From: JBNLBT01 sp050303435
GTDB taxonomy: Bacteria > Pseudomonadota > Gammaproteobacteria > Xanthomonadales > Marinicellaceae
Assembly (NCBI GenBank): GCA_050303435.1
Contig: JBNLBT010000030.1
Coordinates: 1-31,624 of the forward strand
Reading direction: 5' to 3'
DNA: 31,624 nt
The notes beneath the pieces are model-generated. The model saw only the letters and a program-made list of their open reading frames with translations. It searched no databases and was not told the origin of the DNA. The position numbers and the translations under genes are program-made. This document shows, in pieces, positions 21,566 through 29,226 of this stretch. Within the stretch, counting starts at the first letter, position 1. Every line of letters begins with the position of its first letter.

Positions 21566-23387
21566 CCATGAGCAGCATCACGGCAATGAACAGCAGTGAG
21601 AGCAGGCTGCCGACTTTCATGAAGTCCTTGACCGAATAACTGCCCGGTCCAATGATCAGTGCCGAAACCTGGTGGGTGGGCAATATGAAGGCGTTGGAGG
21701 TTGACAGGGCCACAATCAGTGCGTAGGTGGCCGGATTGCCACCGGTTTCCAGCGCAATGTTAATGGCCAGCGGCACCAACAGCACGGTGGCACCGACATT
21801 GGACATCACCAGTGAAAACATCGTGGCCAGGGTGGCGATGGCAAGCTGGTAAACAAATTGTGGCACCAATCCCAGCGCCTGAATGGTGTTCTGTGCGATC
21901 CAGGCGGCGGTGCCGGTGTTTTCCATGGCGTAGCCCAAAGGAATCAGACAGGCCAGCATGAACACCGTTTTCCAGCTCACTGCTCGGTAGGCTTCGTCGA
22001 TGTTGATGACGCCGGATATGATCATGCCGATCGCACCGGTCATCAATGCCAGCGACAGTTTCATGTCGGTCATGATCACCAGTGAAAGGCTCAGGACGAG
22101 GAAAAACAACGCGAAATAAATCTTGTTCGGTCGTGGCTGTTCGCTGGGCACATCGCCCACCAGCACCACGTTGCGTGAATTGTTCAGACCCACCTGGTCC
22201 GACCATTTGCCGTGGATGATGAAGGTGTCGCCCAAACGCAATTCCAGATCATACATCTCTGCGCCGCGATACAGTTTGTTGTTGCGCGACAGCGCCAGTA
22301 TGGTGATGGCAAACTCCTTGCGAAAATGAAACTCGGATAATTTTTTGCCGATGTAGCGCGAGCCGGGAATGATCACCGCTTCAGATGTGCCCGACATGCT
22401 GGGGTTGAACAAGTGGCGGAAAAATTTCACCTTGGGTTGAATGCTGAGGTTGTATTTCTCAGCGAACTGGACCACTTTTTCGCGTTCGCCCATGACCCCC
22501 AGCGCCGCGCCATTCCAGATGAACTTGTCGCGTGGGGGCGACAGCATCATCTCATTTTCAGTGTTCAGCGCCACGATGGGCGGAAACTCTTCCGGGTTCT
22601 CAAGTTCCAGCAGCATCATGCCCACCAGTGGACTGTCCTTGTTGACAATCAGCTCAGTCAGGTTGCGTTCAATGCCGTAGGTGTCGCGAAAGTAGTTGTC
22701 CGAATGTGCGCGTGCGCTGAGATTGCCCACCGGCGCTTTGGGCAACAGAAAACGACCGACCAGTAAAAAATACAGCACCCCCGTGGTCAGCAGACTCAGG
22801 CCGATGGGCGTGACTGAAAACAGACTGAATTTTTGTAGCGTTTCAGCACCCGGTGGCAACGACCGGTTGGAAGTTTCCAGCAGATCGTTCAGCAGTATCA
22901 GAGGCGATGAACCCACCATGGTGATGGTGCCGCCCAGGATGGCGCAGTATCCCATGGGCATCAGCAGACGGCTCAACGGCAATTGCGACTGGCTGGAGAT
23001 TTTACTCATCACCGGCAGAAACAGCGCGGTGGCGCCGACGTTCTGCATGAAACCGGAAATGGTGCCGACGGTGCCGGAGACCAGCGGTATCACGGACTTT
23101 TCTGAACGCCCGCCGATGCGCATGATGAACGCGGCCACGCTGCCCATCACGCCGGTTCGATCCAATCCAGCCCCCAGTATCATCACGGCGATGATCGACA
23201 GCACCGCGTTGGAAGCAAAACCGTCGTACAGATGGGCTTCAGGCACCAGCTGTGAAAGCCCCAGGGTCACCAGAATCAACATCGCCGCTACGTCAATGCG
23301 AATCACCTCGGTGACGAACAGCAGGACGGTGTAGCCGAGAATGGCCAGCACCATGATCATTTCATTGGTCAGTTCAAGCGATTCCAT
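21549..23387 (-). CDS. SLC13/divalent anion:Na+ symporter family protein with two RCK_C (TrkA-C) domains
   Basis: A 612-aa inner-membrane transporter. Hydrophobic segments fill residues ~10-215 and ~425-612. Between them lie two TrkA-C-like regulatory domains: ~240-325 (ELIVNKDSPLVGMMLLEL, then NGAALGVMGEREKVVQFAE) and ~345-425 (SEAVIIPGSRYIGKKLSEF, then LRLGDTFIIHGKWSDQVG). The conserved pore loops are QNVGATALFLPVM in the first half and MSNVGATVLLVPLAI in the second. This layout is known from putative sulfate, dicarboxylate or other anion permeases; the substrate cannot be read from sequence. The start overlaps the end of trmB by 14 bases, so it is in an operon with trmB. Confidence 0.9.
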   Translation of the reverse strand: MESLELTNEMIMVLAILGYTVLLFVTEVIRIDVAAMLILVTLGLSQLVPEAHLYDGFASNAVLSIIAVMILGAGLDRTGVMGSVAAFIMRIGGRSEKSVIPLVSGTVGTISGFMQNVGATALFLPVMSKISSQSQLPLSRLLMPMGYCAILGGTITMVGSSPLILLNDLLETSNRSLPPGAETLQKFSLFSVTPIGLSLLTTGVLYFLLVGRFLLPKAPVGNLSARAHSDNYFRDTYGIERNLTELIVNKDSPLVGMMLLELENPEEFPPIVALNTENEMMLSPPRDKFIWNGAALGVMGEREKVVQFAEKYNLSIQPKVKFFRHLFNPSMSGTSEAVIIPGSRYIGKKLSEFHFRKEFAITILALSRNNKLYRGAEMYDLELRLGDTFIIHGKWSDQVGLNNSRNVVLVGDVPSEQPRPNKIYFALFFLVLSLSLVIMTDMKLSLALMTGAIGMIISGVINIDEAYRAVSWKTVFMLACLIPLGYAMENTGTAAWIAQNTIQALGLVPQFVYQLAIATLATMFSLVMSNVGATVLLVPLAINIALETGGNPATYALIVALSTSNAFILPTHQVSALIIGPGSYSVKDFMKVGSLLSLLFIAVMLLMVNLIF

Positions 23388-24072
23388 CGGATTTCTTGTA
23401 GATCAGATCATAACTGCTGTGCTCAAGGCGATGGCCGCGGCGTTCAAATTTGGTTTCACAGCGCCAGTCCGGTCGCTGACTGTAGGGCGGATCGCTGGCG
23501 CAATTGATGAACATCGTGTGGGCGTGCATCAGATCGACGATGGCCTCCGCGTACGGGCGCCAGTCGGTGGCGATGTGCAAACGCCCTTCGGGCTGCAGGC
23601 GCCGGGCCACCAGTGCAATGAAGTCGTCATTCACCAGCCGCCTTTTGTGGTGTCTTTTTTTGTGCCAGGGATCGGGAAAGTACACATGCACCGCGGCCAG
23701 GCTGCCATTGGGAATCCACGACTGCAGCACTTCAAAGGCATCGCCCTGAATGAATCGGATGTTGTCCAGTCCGTGTTGCTGTGCAGACATCAGCAATCGG
23801 CCGATGCCCGGGGTGTGCACCTCAATGCCCAACACGTTGCAGTGCGGGTGTGTTCGCGCCGCATGCACCACCGATTCTCCATTGCCAAAGCCAATGTCCA
23901 GCCACAGTGGTTGCTGTGTGTGAAAATGACCGGGCGCATCGAACGGTTGTGCCAGATCAATGGCGTATCGTGGCGACAATTCGTGCAGGGCTTTTTTTTG
24001 CGCCGTTGTGATTTTACCCGTTCTGAGCACAAAGCTTTTGATGCGTCGATGGGTCAGATCCGGGTCATTCAT
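23374..24072 (-). CDS. trmB: tRNA (guanine-N7-)-methyltransferase
   Basis: SAM-dependent enzyme of 232 aa (E. coli 239) that makes m7G46 in tRNA variable loops. RRIKSFVLRTGKITTAQK is the family N terminus, LWLDIGFGNGES (~56-67) the SAM site, LGIEVHTPGIGRLL (81-94), YFPDPWHKKRHHKRRL (131-146) the catalytic/substrate motif, then HIATDWRPYAE and TKFERRGHRLEH. ATG 24072 fits the family; the open frame goes on upstream to 24357 but lacks homology. No SD is seen. It is coupled to the SLC13-type transporter downstream. Confidence 0.96.
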   Translation of the reverse strand: MNDPDLTHRRIKSFVLRTGKITTAQKKALHELSPRYAIDLAQPFDAPGHFHTQQPLWLDIGFGNGESVVHAARTHPHCNVLGIEVHTPGIGRLLMSAQQHGLDNIRFIQGDAFEVLQSWIPNGSLAAVHVYFPDPWHKKRHHKRRLVNDDFIALVARRLQPEGRLHIATDWRPYAEAIVDLMHAHTMFINCASDPPYSQRPDWRCETKFERRGHRLEHSSYDLIYKKSDGIA

Positions 24073-24316
24073 GCAGCAAGGTATCGGTTGATTGGCATAA
24101 ATTTTAGCTGGATTTGATCGCACAGTGTAGGTCGCGAGTGAAAAAAAACGTGGCGAGGATTGCAGAGTGGGTGCGCGCGCGCGGGGTGAAGCGTGGAAAA
24201 TCAACGGACAAATGCGTAAAAATGTGACCGATTTGGAAAAAAAAGGCCGACCCCGTGATACACAGGCCGACGCCAGTCGGTATAATTGATGGGTTACATA
24301 TGACACAGGCAAAACA
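24073..24316. promoter_or_regulatory. trmB / secreted-protein divergent regulatory region
   Basis: No gene is seen in these 244 bases. For trmB, TAAAAT on the minus strand (24101-24106) is a candidate -10 with TACACT 17 bases upstream. For the plus-strand gene, TATAAT at 24281-24286 is perfect, with GATACA 18 bases upstream. GGCCGAC occurs twice in direct orientation (24245-24251, 24265-24271), and CCGAC/GTCGG (24267-24271/24276-24280) forms a small hairpin next to that -10, a possible operator. A 12-base alternating GC run lies at 24172-24183. Confidence 0.45.
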
Positions 24317-26155
24317 ATGAAAACTCTCAAACTGATCGCACTCACAGTGTGCGGCATGGCGACGCAAGTGCAGGCGGCCGCACCGTGGCTTGAAGCACTG
24401 GATCACCCCGATAAGGCCGATCAAATGGCCTTGCGCTGGAATGCCTACGGCGGTGAAGCGGATCTGCAGTTGTTTTATGGCATGCTGGATGACATGGGCA
24501 TCCACGTGGATGGCATGCCGGCAGAAGACAAGGATGCCTGGAACAGCCACCACCGAAAGATGGCCATTAAGAATCTGTCAGGACTTGAATTGCAAGTGCC
24601 GTATGGCAATCTTCAGGCGGTCACCGACGGTGTGCTGTTTTTACAGGGCGAGTTGAATTTCGTTGGCCGCAAAGGACCAATGAATGTGTCGCAGCTGAGG
24701 GTGGTGCCTTCAAAACGCAAAGTGCCGCGCGGTGAGATTGTGGTGATGGAAGTGCTGGACGGCGCTGGCAACAACGTGTTTTTACTGGATCACGTGCACG
24801 CTGTGATCTCGCCTGAGAAAACCCGTCTGGAATTGAAAAACATGGATGTGCGGGCCAGTGAATGGCTGGCCGGTCAGCTGGGCCACCCGGAAATGGCCGG
24901 TTGGGTGATCGGACAAATGCACATCAGCAATCACTTGAACATTCCGCAGGGCGCCATCACAGACATCAAAACAGTGGACGGTGCCGGATGCGCGGTGCGG
25001 CCAATCTGGCCGCCGGTTGATGCCGACGCCGACGTTCAACTGATTGGCATGACGCCGCAATGGCGCCGCAACCTCAGTGGCGACCGCATCGTCATCACGC
25101 CTTCAGCCACATTGAAGAACGTGGGTTCCGCCGACGTGCCGTGGCACAGCAAATTCAGCGGTACTTTTGATCCCTACGGCAACGATCAGCACCCGTTTCT
25201 CAACTGGGCGATGTATCGTGAAGTCGACGGCCGGTTTGAACAGATTGGCCGCTCCGGCATTAAACACGCGTTTTTGACCATCAATTCAAATTGCACACTG
25301 GATTGTGGCGACAGCCACATCCTGTGGCCTGGTTGCGAAGACGTCTATGGCGTGGGCACCAATGACAGCGGAGGATCGCTCGGTCCGCGAGATGAAGTGG
25401 AATCTTTCCTTGGATTGTGGGAAAGCACCGGCTCATTCTTTGATCCGGGCAGCACGGGTTCACAGACCAATTCAAGCAATTCCACCGATGAAAACCGCAT
25501 GATCGTCGAAGAAGCTGACATCACAAATGCAGCCAATGACTATTACGTTTCGGCCTGGTACACGATCCGCGATGATGTCAACATTTTCAACACCATGGGC
25601 TTTCGCAAAGTAAATTTGTTCGACAACGGCGGGTCCTGGACCGTCAGCACAACCACCGCGCTGACCAATGGTTCTGCCAGTGAGGCCTATGTGCCAGTGA
25701 ACACCCTGGATGCCGTGGCTGGATTGTCGCACCAACGCTTGACCACCACTGAAGGCCATCTGGCCGTGGCGGTCAAAGTCGAGGATCTGGGCGGCGGTGA
25801 ATTCCGCTACAACTACATGGTGGAGAATTTCGATTTCGATCCGAAGGTTGAAGCGGTGAGCCTGCCTCTGGGAGATTTTGCCCAATTCACCGGACTGGTG
25901 TTTTCAGATCTCGATCAGAGCGGCGCCAATGACTGGAACTTTGCCGTGTCCAGCGGCGTGCTGAGTGCCACAGCGGTGCCCGGCAACGAAATGGATTGGG
26001 GCATGATCTACAGCTTCTCATTCACCACGGATTCTGCGCCGATGGTTGGCATGGTGAATTTGTCGGGTGCGGACACCAAAAGCAACGTTTCAATGAAAGT
26101 GCAAGCCCTGGTGCCACAACCGAGCGATCAGATTTATCTCAATTCATTTGAATGA
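24317..26155 (+). CDS. secreted protein of unknown function with ...NSFE C-terminal tail
   Basis: A 612-aa protein with a signal peptide (MKTLKLIALTVCGMATQVQA, cut near residue 20-21), so it is exported. Residues ~25-250 are a mixed domain. From ~255 an immunoglobulin-like beta region seems to start (SGDRIVITPSATLKNVGS). A Cys cluster follows at ~325-345 (NCTLDCGDSHILWPGCEDVYG, then SLGPRDEVESFLGLWES); similar C-x-D-x-Y-G ... LGPR segments occur, as far as I recall, in other uncharacterised secreted marine proteins. A Ser/Thr/Asn-rich stretch and a C-terminal beta region lead to the end PSDQIYLNSFE. No catalytic motif is recognised. It is monocistronic, with its own promoter and terminator. 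Confidence 0.85.
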   Translation: MKTLKLIALTVCGMATQVQAAAPWLEALDHPDKADQMALRWNAYGGEADLQLFYGMLDDMGIHVDGMPAEDKDAWNSHHRKMAIKNLSGLELQVPYGNLQAVTDGVLFLQGELNFVGRKGPMNVSQLRVVPSKRKVPRGEIVVMEVLDGAGNNVFLLDHVHAVISPEKTRLELKNMDVRASEWLAGQLGHPEMAGWVIGQMHISNHLNIPQGAITDIKTVDGAGCAVRPIWPPVDADADVQLIGMTPQWRRNLSGDRIVITPSATLKNVGSADVPWHSKFSGTFDPYGNDQHPFLNWAMYREVDGRFEQIGRSGIKHAFLTINSNCTLDCGDSHILWPGCEDVYGVGTNDSGGSLGPRDEVESFLGLWESTGSFFDPGSTGSQTNSSNSTDENRMIVEEADITNAANDYYVSAWYTIRDDVNIFNTMGFRKVNLFDNGGSWTVSTTTALTNGSASEAYVPVNTLDAVAGLSHQRLTTTEGHLAVAVKVEDLGGGEFRYNYMVENFDFDPKVEAVSLPLGDFAQFTGLVFSDLDQSGANDWNFAVSSGVLSATAVPGNEMDWGMIYSFSFTTDSAPMVGMVNLSGADTKSNVSMKVQALVPQPSDQIYLNSFE

Positions 26156-26161
26156 TGTTGG

Positions 26162-26198
26162 CGGCCCCGCGACTGAATGCGCGGGGCCGTTATTCTTG
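26162..26198 (+). terminator. intrinsic terminator after the secreted-protein gene
   Basis: CGGCCCCGCG (26162-26171) pairs with CGCGGGGCCG (26180-26189) over an 8-base loop; the tail TTATTCTT is T-rich but broken. It lies just after the stop codon. Confidence 0.75.
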
Positions 26199-26219
26199 CA
26201 TGCATTGTCCATGCGATTC

Positions 26220-26228
26220 TGCTAGAAT
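26220..26228 (+). promoter_or_regulatory. extended -10 promoter of infA
   Basis: TGC directly before TAGAAT (26223-26228) gives an extended -10. No good -35 is seen at 16-18 bases, which such promoters can do without. The leader to infA would be about 20 bases. Confidence 0.6.
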
Positions 26229-26254
26229 ACAGCTTTTTTTAAATTCGGAGTTAT

Positions 26255-26473
26255 ATGGCCAAAGAAGATGTCATTGAAATGCAAGGCAAGGTGATCGATA
26301 CATTGCCCAACACCATGTTCCGTGTCGAGTTGGAAAACGGACACATTGTCACTGCCCACATTTCAGGCAGAATGCGCAAGCACTACATCAGAATATTGAC
26401 CGGCGACAGCGTTACGGTGGAACTCACCCCGTACGATCTGTCCAAAGGACGCATCACATTCAGAAGTAAATAA
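26255..26473 (+). CDS. infA: translation initiation factor IF-1
   Basis: A 72-aa OB-fold protein that binds the A site of the 30S subunit during initiation. It has the family length and sequence: MAKEDVIEMQGKVIDTLPN, then FRVELENGHIVTAHISGRMR and KGRITFRSK. GGAG lies six bases before the ATG. As in E. coli it lies next to clpA, but here the two genes are convergent with a 15-base gap. Confidence 0.98.
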   Translation: MAKEDVIEMQGKVIDTLPNTMFRVELENGHIVTAHISGRMRKHYIRILTGDSVTVELTPYDLSKGRITFRSK

Positions 26474-26488
26474 CAGACCGGCCCACAA

Positions 26489-28741
26489 TCAATCGCTGGT
26501 GGCAGGCGCCAGCAGCTTTTTGTTGGAAATGATTTCAAAGCGAAGCGCGTCTTTCCCCAGATCAACCTTGACCAACCCCCCGTCGGCCAACTGACCGAAC
26601 AGCATTTCATCCACCAACGGCTTTTTGATGTATTCATCAATGGCCCGCTGCATGGGTCGTGCGCCCATTTCTCGGTTGTAACCCTTGTTGACCAGCCATT
26701 TTCTGGCCGCGGCACTGAGGTTAAAATTCACTTTGGGTTGCTGCATCTGCTGTTCAAGTTCCAGAATGGTTTTATCAACGATCTTTTCAACGTGTATTTT
26801 GTCCAGGTGGTTGAATGGCACCACTGCATCCAAGCGGTTTCTGAACTCGGGTGAGAACAGGCGTTCGATGGCCAGCATGGCGTCGCTGCTGTGATCCTGT
26901 TGCACAAAGCCGAAAGAGCTTTTCTGTTGCTCAAAGGCACCGGCGTTGGTGGTCATCACAAACAGAATGTTGCGGAAATCGGTTTCACGCCCATGTGAAT
27001 CGGTCAGTTTGCCGTTATCCATCACTTGCAACAACAGATTGAGAATGTCCGGGTGGGCCTTTTCAACTTCGTCCATCAAGACGATGGCGTGCGGTGTTTC
27101 ATGCACTTTGTCGGTCAGCAATCCGCCTTTGTCGTGTCCCACATAACCGGGTGGAGAGCCGATCAGGCGTGCCACGGTGTGTGGTTCCATGTATTCGGAC
27201 ATGTCAAAACGCAACAAAGCCAGGCCCAACTGTTTGGACAATTGCCGCACCACTTCGGTTTTGCCCACGCCTGTGGGGCCGGCGAACAGCAGATTCGCAA
27301 TGGTGCGATGATCCCGCACCATGCCGGCGCGTGACATTTTAATGGCTGTGGCCAATATGCCGATGGCATTGTCCTGGCCGAAAATCACGTGTTTGAGATT
27401 GTTCTCGATGCCGCGCAGGCGTTTCTTGTCGTCCTGGTCTATTTCCTGCACCGGAATGCGCGCCATGGAGGCGATCACTCGGCGAATGTCGGATGAATCA
27501 ATGTCCTGGTTTTCCTTGCCTTTGATTTTTTGCCATGAACCGGCTTCATCGACGGCATCAATGGCTTTGTCCGGCAGGAACTTGTTGCTGATGTGTTTGG
27601 ACGACAGGTGCACCGCGTCTTTGATGGCTGCGTCGGTGTATTTGACACCGTGGTACTGTTCGAATTTCTCCTTGAGACCGGTCAGAATGGCGATGCTTTC
27701 CTGAATCGTCGGTTCCGTCACGGAAATTTTCTGAAAGCGCCTCGACAGGGCGCGGTCGCGATCAAAGATGCTGCGCACTTCGTCCTGTGTGGTGGCACCG
27801 ATGCAGCGCATGTCGCCGGAGCTGAGCACCGGTTTCAGCATGTTGGATGCATCCATGGAGCCGCCGGACACGGATCCGGCGCCAATGATGGTGTGAATTT
27901 CGTCAATGAAAATGATTGCGTCGGGTTTGTCGCAGATGAATTTGATCACCGCCTTGAGGCGTTTTTCAAAATCGCCCCGGTACTTGGTGCCCGCCAGCAG
28001 TCCGCCCAGATCCAATGAATAAATCACCGTTTCTTCAATCAGGCCAGGCACCTGTCCGCTGACAATGCGGTTGGCCAGTCCTTCGACAATGGCGGTTTTG
28101 CCGACGCCGGGTTCACCCACCAGCAAAGGGTTGTTTTTGGCGCGACGACCCAGTATCTGAATCATCCGCTCGACTTCCTCGCTGCGACCGATCAATGGAT
28201 CGATGTGTCCGGCCGCGGCTTTCTCATTGAGGTTGACCAGAAACTCCTTGGCCGGGTCTTTTTCACTTTCCTCGGCCGGCGCTTCGGTTTGATCGGTTTC
28301 AACCAGCGAATCGTTCTGTTCAATGCCGTGGGAGATGCAACTGACCACATCAAAACGTTCAATGCCCTGCTTGGCCAGCAGAAACACCACGTAGGATTCC
28401 GGTTCATCAAACAGTGCCACCAGCACACGGTCCCCAGAGACTTTGCTGATCTCGGCCGATTGCGCTGAATAGATGGCGCGTTGTATCACGCGACGAAATG
28501 CCAGCGTGGGTTGCGTGTCCTGTTCAGAGTCTGCCGGGATGCGTTCAATCTTTTGCAACACGTTTTCCAGCTCCTGGCGCAACAACGGGATGTCGGCACC
28601 GACCGTGGTCAACACCCGTTTGGCGTGCTCATTGGAGAGCAGGCCGAGCATCAAGTGTTCCATGGTCAACAGTTCGTGCCGGTTGCGGCGTGCGTAGCGG
28701 TAAATCTGGTTGATGGTTTTGTCGAGAGCAGAATCAAGCAT
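26489..28741 (-). CDS. clpA: ATP-dependent Clp protease ATP-binding subunit ClpA
   Basis: AAA+ unfoldase of 750 aa (E. coli 758) that feeds proteins, including N-degron substrates from ClpS, to ClpP. The N-domain (1-140, HELLTMEHLMLGLLSN) binds ClpS. D1 has Walker A GEPGVGKT (209-216) and Walker B IIFIDEIHT; D2 has GPTGVGKT (488-495), IVLMDEVEKAHPD and the sensor/arginine-finger region FSPEFRNRLDAVVPF. The ClpP-docking loop reads SSFGFVQQD (FGF at 610-612) where E. coli ClpA has IGL. ATG 28741 (MLDSALDK) is six bases after the clpS stop; a TTG at 28747 is also possible. No clpP in the window. Confidence 0.97.
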   Translation of the reverse strand: MLDSALDKTINQIYRYARRNRHELLTMEHLMLGLLSNEHAKRVLTTVGADIPLLRQELENVLQKIERIPADSEQDTQPTLAFRRVIQRAIYSAQSAEISKVSGDRVLVALFDEPESYVVFLLAKQGIERFDVVSCISHGIEQNDSLVETDQTEAPAEESEKDPAKEFLVNLNEKAAAGHIDPLIGRSEEVERMIQILGRRAKNNPLLVGEPGVGKTAIVEGLANRIVSGQVPGLIEETVIYSLDLGGLLAGTKYRGDFEKRLKAVIKFICDKPDAIIFIDEIHTIIGAGSVSGGSMDASNMLKPVLSSGDMRCIGATTQDEVRSIFDRDRALSRRFQKISVTEPTIQESIAILTGLKEKFEQYHGVKYTDAAIKDAVHLSSKHISNKFLPDKAIDAVDEAGSWQKIKGKENQDIDSSDIRRVIASMARIPVQEIDQDDKKRLRGIENNLKHVIFGQDNAIGILATAIKMSRAGMVRDHRTIANLLFAGPTGVGKTEVVRQLSKQLGLALLRFDMSEYMEPHTVARLIGSPPGYVGHDKGGLLTDKVHETPHAIVLMDEVEKAHPDILNLLLQVMDNGKLTDSHGRETDFRNILFVMTTNAGAFEQQKSSFGFVQQDHSSDAMLAIERLFSPEFRNRLDAVVPFNHLDKIHVEKIVDKTILELEQQMQQPKVNFNLSAAARKWLVNKGYNREMGARPMQRAIDEYIKKPLVDEMLFGQLADGGLVKVDLGKDALRFEIISNKKLLAPATSD

Positions 28742-28747
28742 GAGCAA

Positions 28748-29068
28748 TTACACCATTTCAAATACACACAACAGCGGATGCTGATGGTCTCTGGAAAACT
28801 GGTTCACTTGCGCCACTTTGGTTTCCGCCACTTCGTGGCTGAAAATGCCACACAGGCCTTTGCCACGGGTGTGGACATGCAACATGATTTGTGTGGCTTT
28901 TTGCTCATCCATGTTGAAAAACTTCTGCAACACGCGAATGACAAAATCCATCGGCGTGTAATCGTCGTTCAGCAACAACACTTTATACATGTTGGGTTCA
29001 TCAAACAGGGCATCGGTTTGTTCCAATACCTGACTTTGATGATCGTGGCCTGATTTCTCGTTGCTCAT
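28748..29068 (-). CDS. clpS: ATP-dependent Clp protease adaptor ClpS
   Basis: A 106-aa adaptor that binds N-degron (N-end rule) substrates and hands them to ClpA. A flexible N-terminal tail (about 1-25) precedes the core: YKVLLLNDDYTPMDFVIRVL holds the N-degron pocket residues, then HVHTRGKGLCGIFSHEVAETK. The length equals E. coli ClpS (106 aa). Its stop is six bases before the clpA ATG. Confidence 0.97.
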   Translation of the reverse strand: MSNEKSGHDHQSQVLEQTDALFDEPNMYKVLLLNDDYTPMDFVIRVLQKFFNMDEQKATQIMLHVHTRGKGLCGIFSHEVAETKVAQVNQFSRDHQHPLLCVFEMV

Positions 29069-29139
29069 GATCCGATTTGTCCAGGTTCAATTCAATTGTG
29101 TGCTTTTTTCTGTCGATTTCAAGAGGATGGACTCACCGC

Positions 29140-29160
29140 TTTGTAAAGAATGGTTACAAA
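29140..29160. promoter_or_regulatory. inverted repeat in the clpS leader
   Basis: TTTGTAA (29140-29146) and TTACAAA (29154-29160) are perfect inverted arms around 7 bases, placed 70-90 bases before clpS and downstream of the candidate promoter. This could be an operator or a short RNA hairpin. Confidence 0.4.
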
Positions 29161-29195
29161 CGGCCCTGAGCACCTGATCTCTGATAATTTTGCGT

Positions 29196-29226
29196 ATTAT
29201 AGCAGCAATGTCGTGCGGCGTCTCAA
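29196..29226 (-). promoter_or_regulatory. promoter of clpS-clpA
   Basis: On the minus strand, TATAAT (29196-29201) is preceded by TGC, a perfect extended -10; TTGAGA (29221-29226) is 19 bases upstream, slightly long. The -35 lies over the stop codon of the transglutaminase gene. The leader to clpS would be about 120 bases. Confidence 0.7.
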
